Assembly (NCBI GenBank): GCA_008931825.1
Contig: QXVZ01006043.1
Coordinates: 1 to 26,092, forward strand
DNA length: 26,092 bases
Source of the DNA: Phallusia fumigata
Lineage: Eukaryota > Chordata > Ascidiacea > Phlebobranchia > Ascidiidae
Reading direction: 5' to 3'
Part shown: positions 11,232 through 21,900 of the stretch, one piece after another
Position numbering within the stretch: the stretch's first letter is position 1
Layout of the letters: the number at the start of each line of letters is the position of its first letter
Notes under the pieces: generated by a model
The model's database searches: none
What the model was told of the DNA's origin: nothing
The model's input: only the letters and a program-made list of their open reading frames with translations
Made by a program: the position numbers and the translations under genes

Positions 11232-11430
11232 ATCTTTTTTTATTTTAGATTTTTCAATTTTTGAAAGTTGGTGACTTCAATTTGGGTCAACCCTTCGGGT
11301 TCCTCTGGGTTGGAACAATGTCGCTTGAGTTTCTTGCTCAGGGAAACACAAGCGACCCCCCCCCCCCCCCCCCCCCCAACCTTGTGTGCACAAGGCAGTC
11401 GCGCTAAACACTCGGCCATCTTGGCGACTC
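11232..11430 (-). mobile_element. tRNA-derived SINE
   Basis: On the minus strand the element begins GTCGCCAAGATGGCCGAGTG. This resembles the 5' end of tRNA-Leu/Ser and includes a Pol III A box. An anticodon-stem-like hairpin follows (CCTTG...CAAGG). Where the T arm and B box should lie there is a run of 22 G. The body then has CCTGAGCAAGAAACTCAAGC, a motif of the kind shared by many animal SINEs, and an A-rich tail (AAATAAAAAAAG). Target duplications are not clear. It is probably an inactive copy. Confidence 0.6.
11356..11377. repeat. Homopolymer run of 22 C
   Basis: Twenty-two consecutive C bases lie inside the SINE, at the position of its B box. Run length is likely to vary between individuals and reads. 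Confidence 0.9.
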
Positions 11431-12751
11431 AGCTTTCCTGAAATATTAGTTGTTCAGCTACTACCTTGGTTGAAGCTTTCTAGACTTGAAGATTTGGGCC
11501 TTACTGTTTTTACAAGTTTTCACAAAACTATTATGTAGACAAACATCTATTTCACCAATGGCACCAAGTTAAGCAATGCATACTGGTTTGTTGCTCAAAT
11601 TTCTTGCTTACTAAAACAAAAGAGCCTTAAAGTGTAAAATATGTCAGTTTAGAAGATTTGTGTCATGAAAATTTGAAATGTCTGTCGGCTTCACTGTTAG
11701 TAGGAAAGCAGAGGATAATTTTTTTTAAATTTTTCATTAATATTTATCATTATTTGATAATCAAGACATAATACTGTATCACAAACCACAATTGGCATTT
11801 TACTTCATACCTCCTGAAACATATGGTACTCCTATATTGTAATTTTCTGGAGTAACCCCCCGTACAATATATCCTATTTACAAAAAATGGGATTTATGTA
11901 GTCTATGTGATTTATAGAGTATATGCAGAATATATGATATTTTGTGTTTTAAACTTTGCAAAACATTTTCAGCATATGGTGCACACTTATTCAAAGTGTG
12001 GCCTAATGCAATGGTTGCCAAACGTTAATAGATATATCTTTTTTAGATTTACTATCTCAGACACTAAAATTTTGTGTTGTGCTGTTATCTTGTATCACAA
12101 CAAACTGCCCCATGGAGGGCCAAGCTGTGCCAAGACTTCAACCAATAACGGTATGTGTTGTATTGTCTACAACCCAGTGGTTTCCATCCTGTGATAGCAT
12201 ACTGTTAGTGGTGTGCAAAAGTCTTCAAGATGTGGCAAGAGAACTTTCTATTTTTTTCCACACAAAAATCTGTATTTCTATCTTTTTCATTTTCTTTTTG
12301 AGGCATGTTTTTAAATTTTTACATTTCTGTGTTCTTTTACTTACCAGTGTACTTTTGTTACCATTTTTATCTGTTTGGATTAGAAAATGTCAGGCAAAAT
12401 TTATTATTTTGTATGTATCTATGAAAATAGTGACATAGCATGTGGAGGTGGTACATGGTGAAGGAACAGTACCACTAAATTGTAAGCGATCAGAAAAAGG
12501 TTTAGGACCATTGCTACAATGTAACAATAGTCTTTTGCAAAATTTCTGCAACACAATGTTTATACATGACAATAGTTCACATGTTTATTGTAGGTCTTTA
12601 ATCACTTGATTTGCATTCTAGACATAGGGCAATAATCTGAAGGTAAGGAACACCTTTTATCAAATATAAGTCCATATCGAAGCTTTGATGTTTAATAAAA
12701 ACAAAGTTGTTACATTCAAATTTGTGTACATGTGTTTTATATTCTTGTCAG

Positions 12752-12971
12752 ATACACCATATAAACAAGGGGCGTCATCATGCACCCAACGTTACTTCAC
12801 CCCCACTTTCTCCCACCTCAGCTACACCCCCTGTCCAGCATATGGAGACCCCCAAAGTGAAACCACTAAACAAGATGACAACACCGAATCCCAAATCATC
12901 ACAAAATGGCGCAGAGTCCCAGAAACGTGGATGGCTGTCATTCGATGACAGTCCAGTACATGCACAACCAG
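12752..12971 (+). CDS. REPS1: REPS exon: Ser/Pro-rich linker before the EH domain
   Basis: The acceptor is TATTCTTGTCAG and the donor CCAG|GTAAAA; phase 0 in, phase 1 out. It encodes 73 residues with [13 protein letters not shown], a basic KVKPLNK stretch and [10 protein letters not shown]. These resemble the vertebrate SPPTSP and NWVSFADTP segments between the two EH domains. The true 5' neighbour exon is unknown. Confidence 0.7.
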
Positions 12972-15900
12972 GTAAAACTGTTTTGTGTGAAATGTGCACA
13001 TATTATTACATGTATATTTATCTTAGTAAAAGTGGCAAAATTTTAGGGGATAGTTTGGAGGTCTGCAATCAGTGGCCCTGAACTAAAACTTTTTGGTTTA
13101 ATAAAATCTCTTCGTAGAGTGACAGTTCCACAGACAACAGATAAACATTTTGAAATAACTCTGTTATCATCTTTTGAGCACTTAAAACATTCAGCCATTT
13201 TTATTTCATGTAGGATTGGCCACTTCACTAAAACTTTATCCCATAGGCCTTTGGCAAAGTAGTAAAAATTTTTTCCTGTTCCAAAAATAAAAATGAACAT
13301 CTAGATTACAAATATTAGGTAGCCTTAAAAAGATGGGGACCACTGCACTATGGTGTCGAAGCTAATTGTATAATACAAAAGATTTTTAAAAGCATTGCAA
13401 AATAAATGTTTTTTAAACTACATGAGACAATTTCCATGACCTGTTTATGTTGACATTGTGATTTGGTCCCTTGATCTCCAAAGCCACCAGATAAAATAAT
13501 TGGTCTCCACTATGTTTTGTTGGGAAGTGGTGAAATTGGTCATCACCCATGGAGGAAAGGGTAACACCCTTTTCCTTTTGTCGTCCGGTCACGCTTACTG
13601 AATGCCTATCCTGTCTCAGCTATGGGAAAAAGTAAAATAGTGGCCCAATGGTAAATAATGCTTGCCAACCATTCATTTCGAAGTCCTGTAGAGAAACAGT
13701 TATGCTATTTTGGTCAAGAGTGTTTCTGACTATGGTTTTAATGTCAGTGATGAGAGATTTTTTATTGCTTAATTAATAAATAGCAGTTAAACAGGATTAC
13801 TAGCCATTAATCTGTGCTGACTTTTAACCACTCATCTGTGCTGACTTGTGCATATTTAACGTTTCCTTGTAGGATATTTATATGTTTGGGATAGACCGAT
13901 TATTGGATGTTGTTTCATGAATGGTAACAAAAACACCTGATCTTTTTTAACCAACACAGAAAAAAAATATTTTGGGTTAAAATGTCTGATATGCTGCAGC
14001 ATTTTAAAACTGAGTCAAATCACAGTGACAGGCATCTGAAAAAACCTGTAGCGAAGTCATTAAGTTCAGATGATGTTGCATACAGCATGAACAAATTTAC
14101 CCCAGAGATTTCGTGCAAAAAACTATCTAGTCAGGAACCAGCAAACATGTTTTCTATGAGCACCGGAAGTTTTGAGCTCCTGCGACAGAAATCGAGACCT
14201 AATAAGGCTTACCAGCATCAGATTTACAAAAGTGGAAGACTTGGGGATAAGAATACAGTCCGTCCAGATCTCCACTTCAATTTACCTTCCTCTAGTGTTA
14301 CAACAAACTGCAGTAAAAACACACAAGTCGGGTGTACTGATCACGAGCTTTTGACTCTGAAGAGCAATGACTTAAATAAACAGACCCAAGGACATGTAGA
14401 TAATGCCTACATGACAACAGTTGCCTTTGAAAACAGTTTTAATAGTCCTGCACTTAACAACCTGTTAAGAAATGTACCTCAGTTAGGTGGAATCAATATT
14501 GCTCCATATTCTGCTGATGTAGATGTACGTCGTAAATCAGATGCTCACCTGATATTAGAAGACATGGAAAATGTAAAAGCCAGCAGACTGAGGTTAAAAT
14601 CTCACTGGAGTCCACAGTCTTTGTTTAGAGACAAGAATAAACCAAAAACACAGGTTTTAGAAGTTTCAGATGTGAAAAAAACAGAGAAACCTCAAACCTA
14701 CTCTATTGCTGATTCACTTTTGCATGGACCCCCTGGTTTCGGTCCCAACAGCGATTTTATAAAATTGTCTCCTTTACCATTGGATGATGATCCTTCAATT
14801 GACTTTAGTAGTGATGAGCCATCACCTATAGCTAGTAAAGATATTTTAAGCTTTTCATGGCCTTCAGCGAATTTCCCAAAAGAAAGCTGTCCCGCAAAAA
14901 ACCAAGCAAAGGCTAACAAAACCTTACCAACTGACCAACCAGAAAAGAGCACATCAAAAATGTCACCTTTAATTGGACGACTAAAAAAGGTCGTTTTGTC
15001 AGCTATCCCTAAAAAAGAAAAGGAACTTACCGAAACAGTGTTTACACATTCTACGAGTTTTTCGAACTTGGCGCCATGTGTCGTTAAGTCCAACATGACA
15101 AGCTCTGCAATAAGTATTCCTGTGAAAACACTTCGAAGTGGAAGTATCAGTAAAAGCTGGGATTCAAGCCAGAGCTCAAGTTTCTGTTCTTATATGGCTG
15201 AGCATGCCAGCTCAGGAAGTGGCACTGGATTGCTGTCAATGAGTATTGAAAATAAAAATATATATTTAAAACAAATATTACAATGGAAAATTTTTAAGCA
15301 ATTCCTGAAATTCTTTAGCAGGATACTAAAAAAGAAAATAGTAGTTTGGGTATGAGCACTCTTGCCCTTTACATGTCAGGTTGTGGGCATTTTTATTTTT
15401 TGAGCTGGTAGTCACTTTTTATTGTGTGTGTGTGACATTATATATATTTGTTTTAGAGGTTGGTGTCCTTTTTTGGCAAAACTACTTCTTTACTAAAAAC
15501 TCAATAAAAAAATGAACAGAAAAAAGTACATCAACTCTCCTGCAAATCAACCAAATTCGATAAAACAGCTTACAAAACTATTTTTTTGCAGCAAACAGCA
15601 ATTTTCCAGCTGGCCAATCTCCCTGGGCAGCAGCGGCGGAAAAGCAGTGGACACCATTTTCGGAGGGAGCATCCAAGCAGGATACAGCAAGAACAACCCA
15701 AAAAACAGCAGCCCAACAGCAAAGACTTCCTGCCCAGGAAATACCTTCCCATGTTCCTCAAGCAAACCCCCGTGGTGCACCCCCTGTCACCAACACACCC
15801 ATAAAACCTGTCCAGTCTGTGCCCAGTTATCATTCCACCCCAACAGTGAACCCAAGTAACAGTCAGCATGCGTCTGTGGCCAAGCCGGCTTTGAGTGAGT

Positions 15901-18900
15901 CTTCAATTGTGACGAATCAAGGTACGATCCCAACTTACCAAACTCCTGATGCTGGATCTCGGCGGAGGAATGCCTCGAAGGAAGAGGAAGGCATCCATAT
16001 GGAGCCACATGATGGCAACAATGAGTTTCAGGATCCATGGTGTATCACCTCTGAACAAAGGGATTATTATACCAAACAGTTTGCAACTATGCAATCTGAC
16101 TTGGAAGGCAAGATCAATGGTAGGTGGGCTGTCAATTGGTTTGCCAAGCCTGGTTTGCATCATTTAAAACCCCAAGAGGTATCAATTTTTGACTGTATTG
16201 ACTTGTGGGTGTCTTCTGTGCAACTTGTTTACTAGTTACTTTGTTCCACATATGTTTACTAGATCTACACAAAAAAGGAAGTGGTGTAACTCAGATAAAT
16301 CACTTTTTGTCAAGATTTTGTACTAAACTTACAGAAAGTTTTTTTGTAAACTCACGTTAAAGATTTTGTAAACTTATTACATTTTCTCCATGTGTGCAAA
16401 TTGTAACAGCCTGTGGATAACCTGTTAACAAGCTTGAACAACTGAACCAACTAAAGAGCAGTTCTGAGTTGGCTAATTTGCATGTAAGCAGACAAGAAAC
16501 CGGCAATTATTCACTTAAAGGCATGCTGAAACCATTAGATCGAAAACATTGTTCACCTGTTTTCAAACTTACCATTAGGATTTTGGGCTGCACAATACTT
16601 ACAACTGGAATATGTTTTATTTATTTCTCCCAATACACTTATACTAAGACTGCAACTGAGATGAGTGAATTAATGGAGTGTACTTTTAAATTTCGTTTCA
16701 GGGCAAAGTGCTCGAAGCTTCTTTACAAAGTCCAAGCTGCCTATTCTGGAATTGTCGCACATTTGGTTAGTCACCAAATCATTTCCTTGTTTCCAAATAT
16801 CCAGAGTTTGAACTTCCATTTTCCAAGTGTTGGTTAATGACTAACTGTAACCAATAATGGAGTTTGCAGAAATACCATACAGCCATTTTGACTATTCAAT
16901 AAATATAATTACACATATTGATATGCTCGTCTTTGTCGATAGTTGATGCTATGTTGCACAAGGCCTCAAAACCTCTCGAAAAATTGATACATTCATAATG
17001 AATATGCAGTGATGTATTTCGCCAACAAAATATGTTTGTCAGTTACAGCTTCCGAATGTTTCTAAAGTATTTGTTGTACATTTCTGTTCAGGGAACTGTC
17101 AGACATGGATCAGGATGGCCACCTTACTCTTGACGAGTTTTGCACAGCTTTCCATCTAGTGGTGGCACGCAAGAATGGCTATGACCTCCCCCCACAACTT
17201 CCGCAGGCATTAGTACCAACCCTGATCGATATCAGTGGAGATATTGAGAAAAATGTGCAAGGTTTGTGTGTATAGATACAATTGTTTCGGGTCAGAATTT
17301 TTTCCACCACGTAGAACTGTTTTTATGCTTTTTTTGTTTAAGTGGTGGTACGCCGAAATGATTAAACTACTTTTGTTGACACAATATCCTACTTTATACA
17401 TATTTAGGTGTGGTACTTTGTCTATTTTTAGTAACTTTTTATCCTTTATTACTTAGGCCAGTATGTGAGATATATGTTTAAATTAAACTTTCACATAATG
17501 TTGATTCAGCATTTTGGTTTTACTCATTGGTTTTGGAAAATTGGCTATTTAGAAAGTTGCAAAAAAATGGTGAATGTTGCTGCCTTTGCCACTTGCAAAC
17601 ATTGGTTTTTTAGGGAATATGTTAAAATATGTGATTAAAATACTATATTTTGTCTGTTTTATAGCAAATATGGTGAGCTAATTTCAATGTTTGACTGTTT
17701 GTGCCCAATAATTCTGTGCTAAAAATAGCCACAAATCCTGCAACACTTTAAAGTTGGAAAAGTTCCTTCTTGGTGTTTGGTTTACCTGTTGATTTTACTC
17801 TGTAGATCCAAACACCACAGACGGCAAAAATCAACAATCCTTGAACCACTCAATAACTTCACCAAAAAGTGAGTCATGTTGCTACTGCTATATGGACCAT
17901 TCAGTGTTTTTTAATCTCCTAATCTATGCTCACTTTTAATTTGTGTGGTGTGGTTTTTTCTGTAGACCAGAATAATTCTGTGTGTCGGCTCATGGTGTGC
18001 TGCTAAATTTGGCTCTTGACATATGTTCTCAAAAAAAGGTTGCTCTATTGTATATTGCACTTGAAATTGATTAGTGGATCAGACAAGCTGGTTATGGGTC
18101 ACCTTTCGTGAAGGGGTGCTTGCACTTTTTCTGTATGCTCCCCTGAAGGTTTGATTCACACACTTTTGGCCTGAAATGTTTAACCAATCTGAATAAATTT
18201 TTACAGCAGGTAGATATGGTTGTGGTGTTGTATCATGAATTTCGTTTGACTTCATAGTAGGGATGTCCAAAATAACTGGCTATTCTAGAATAGTTGTTTA
18301 GAATCTAGAATATCGAATCCAAGTCTTATATTAATTTTGACAGAATGACAACACAGCATTGCAAGCAACAAAACAGCAATAAAAGAATGTTTAGTTACCT
18401 TTTAGAAATACCCCATGCCTTCTATTACATCTGCTTTAACCCGAAGGTGATATCCCTTTAAATGTCCATTGTTTGAACTCTAAAGAATGTCAGATGTGCA
18501 GTCGCAAAGGTTGTAAGAATGTTTGTTAGTGAAAAGCCCAAGTGAATGAGGCAACTACCACGTTCAACACTGACGTCACCACAAACGTGCAACTAAAACG
18601 AGTTGCACAATCAACGATGCATCAAAATTTTTGCTGATGCTGCGAAAAATTCAAGCTCGTTGCAATACTTCCATTACTGGTTGTGTAACAACAGTGTTGT
18701 CACGTCTGTGAATGCCACTCACATTAACATGAAGTAAAGATGTACTGCGCACACTCATATACACGCCAGTTTGGACAAAATAATATCAGTTCCAATTACC
18801 TGATATAATCAGCAAATTTGATTTTGAATCTGCTTGGGTTCAAATCCTTGGGATTCGATATTCTACTTTGGACACCCCCACTTCATAGGTCCAGCAGTTA

Positions 18901-21900
18901 CCCTGAGAGCCCTCTAAAATGGGTTCAATTTTAAACAATGTTTAAACTGGATGAAATTTTTGTATCGATTGCAATCATGCATACATGGTGTATTGATTTC
19001 TGTATTTAACACCTAAGCCCACTAAAAAATTAAGTGTCTGAATTAGTCCGCTTGTGTTCATAGATTGGACCGAAGTGGTTCCTCGATAGTGGTGTGTCAT
19101 TGAACAATTTTTGACATTTGTGTGTGTGTCACAAACAAGTTTTTCATGTGGATTTTGCACACAATTGGCTGATAGCACTGACATGACTTACAATGTCAAG
19201 TAATGAATGTGCCAACTGTCTGACTTTGGTATTAAGGGAAAACTGAAAGCATGCCACAATGATGTTATGGGTTTATCACATCACAATGCATCTATGGCGA
19301 GAACAAAACCCCCATATTGTATAGTGATCAAGGGCTGTGAACACACTTCAACCCTAACAATCTCCTAAAAAATCAGGGCTGTGCAACCTTTAATCCTGAA
19401 AGGCCTTATACAATTAATCGCATTAGGCCGTGAGCCAAACCTTTCTTTAACATGAGTTGACCTTTTATTGCAGTCATTCGTTTTTTGACAAAAAAAAGTA
19501 AAATTCACAAAGAAAGCATTGTATACATTCAGCATTGATTCGTCATGTGTCCTAACTGCGTTGTTACGTTGCAGATAACAAAGTGTACTCTGGTCACTTT
19601 TGCAACAGGGGATTTAAATTGGTTGCAAGCACTGCACTGATATCATTTTGCCGACTGACCATCTAAAACTCTCATCTCTCTCAGGCCACCCAAATTTCAT
19701 TCATGGGCCACAGGTTGCACACCTTTGGGTTTAAGCAGCAAACAAAGGTCCTCATTGGATGAAATGTAGACAGTCTATACCACATGTCACTGTAGTGTAT
19801 TGGTTTGTTTTTGTGACCCCATAGACCCTGCAGTTACAGCGCTAGCCCTCCGAATGAGTCAAATTATCAAACAATGTTGAATATGGATAAAACTTGGACA
19901 GTTTTGACAACATGCCACACAATCATACCGAATAAAAGCTTTGGTAATAGGTAGGAATGTTCAACATAGACCTTGTTGCGACACAGCTGTTACTTGTTGC
20001 CCAATTGTATTGTTATTAATTTTATCACATTAAATGCGTGTCTGATTAATCGTCCTTGATAAAGGAGATAGTATAGAAGGCATAGGGCACCATTCAAATT
20101 TTGTTTGGTTTGTTTTTGTAGTTTCTTACATACAAGGTGTACGCCAGTACACCAAAATTAAGATTTAGGTTAGGAAATTATAAGCAGCTATATATATGCT
20201 ATGGAAAGCAAGATATTCTGCAATGAACATCCCAAGTGAATGCCACTTTTCTTGTTTGAACAGACATGACAACAGCTTTCAAATATTTGCTGTCTTTAAT
20301 ACATGTGTGCATTCACTGAAACAACCTTCCAAGAATCCCATGTCTGAGCAACCAATGATGTCAATACTGTGGCACAGTGTTAGTGTCAAATGCTTAAAAA
20401 AAAAAGTGAAAGTAATAAAATGAGCTTAATTGGTATGGGTCCACTTCCATGAAGGGGACACATTGTTTTTACTCGGTTTTTTTTCTTTATTTCTTTTTTT
20501 CTGTCTAAAACGAGTTTGTTCCCATGTTTTGGTCATGTGGGAGCAATTTATTTATTCNAACAAGCTTCCGTCAAATCGAGTCAAAATAAACCATTAAGTG
20601 AGTTAACATTATTGCGGATATTTTTGTTTTTCTGTTGGTTGAAATATAATTATGGGTCCTCTTCCATGAAGGGGACACATATTGTTTTTACTCTGTTTTT
20701 TTTCTTTTTTTCTTCTTTTCTTTTTTTCTGTCTAAAGCGAGTTTGTTCCCACGTTTTGGTCATGAAGGAGTTGTCCGAATTTCTTCAAATTTTCACACAT
20801 GATAGATGTGTATCTGAAGAAGTTGTGCACTGCCAACTTTTTACCCCAATTCACCCATCGGTTCACCCACAGGCCCCCAAAATGTAAATTTTTTAAAACG
20901 GCAATATTTAACAAAGTAAGTTACCTAGAAGTTNTACTACACCACTGCTTTACATGATTGGGTAAGGTTAGCCGAGATGTGTTTGCTAAATAACACAGTA
21001 AAAGATAATACTTTACCATAACTTGGCTCTCATTTACAGTTGCACTCTCTTGTACTGTAACATGTAAGCTTATATTTGGTTGGTCAAAAAGTGCAATGTT
21101 GTTGTTAGATTTATAGCGCATTGCTGAAACTGCGTTGGAAAGGATCATTTGTGCGGTTTGCTGCGGCTTGGCCAAAGGTCACTGCGGGTCAAACTATTGG
21201 TTAGTGGTACTGGGGGTTCCATTCATGCTTTCGACATTGAGATTTAAATTGACATGATGTAAGAATTGATTAAGTTAGATTACAAAGTGAAATCTTTACT
21301 TTCTGTTTAAATTTGTAAAAACTGATTCTTAAACTGATCATGTCCAAAAAACATCACTTCTTTTCAGAAATTGCATGTGTGTGGGGACCAATATGTTTAT
21401 GCTAGCAAAAACAAACTTGTTATAAAATGCCGAGGGGATGAGGGACCCAATTTAATGCGGGTATTTAATATATATCTAATGTAATAAAGGAGAATGCTAT
21501 ATATGGAGAACATCATTTTGAGGTGGTAGTGTATGTGGAATGAAAATATGGAGAACGTCACCTCTCTAGTTTTGGTATAAAATGAGTTTGTTTGTTTTGG
21601 TTTGCCAAAATTTTCCAATGGTTACATGCCTCACCATAATAGGAATCTCATACATGTGAACACTGTAGAACCTTAGGCTCATTTTGTAACTATCAGGTTA
21701 TGTTGTTGTATGATTTTAACATATTGTTTATCAGAATTGTAATGAATTGTACGAAATATCACTAATTCAGTTCGTGGAGGTGCAGTAACTTCTTCCTGTT
21801 AAAATTAAATGACATTTCGGCACAAAATTTGCTTTTGTTTTTCACAATGCTTTTTATGTTTTTTACCCTGCAGACAAAATATTTTTTGCAAAGAACATTG

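Larger units (their letters stand above)
9449..12751. other. Non-coding stretch between the glycoprotein gene and the REPS exons
   Basis: The 5' region of the minus-strand glycoprotein gene lies at the left side. No TATA box is obvious. The rest holds a possible hAT terminus near 10.4 kb, a minus-strand SINE at 11.2-11.4 kb with a 22-base C run, and AT-rich sequence. I searched it for exons of the first REPS EH domain and found none I trust. Part or all of it may be a REPS intron. Confidence 0.5.

Noticed and set aside
12061..12150. Possible REPS exon (acceptor CTATCTCAG, donor AACG|GTATGT, phase 0) reading ...EGQAVPRLQPIT
   Set aside because: The phase fits the next exon and VPRL loosely recalls the segment after EH1, but the first half is hydrophobic and unlike an EH domain. 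The surroundings (CAATGGTTGCCAAACG, GGAGGGCCAAG, CAGTGGTTTCC) look like hAT debris.
14698..15096. 132-codon open frame on the minus strand
   Set aside because: Antisense shadow of the nested 457-codon ORF.
17966..18004. Acceptor TTTTTTCTGTAG followed by [10 protein letters not shown]
   Set aside because: Reaches a stop quickly. The only donor would break the phase into the next conserved exon.
18837..18850. GGTTCAAATCC, a Pol III B-box match
   Set aside because: Lies inside the hAT element with no A box or acceptor stem. Chance match, not a tRNA gene.
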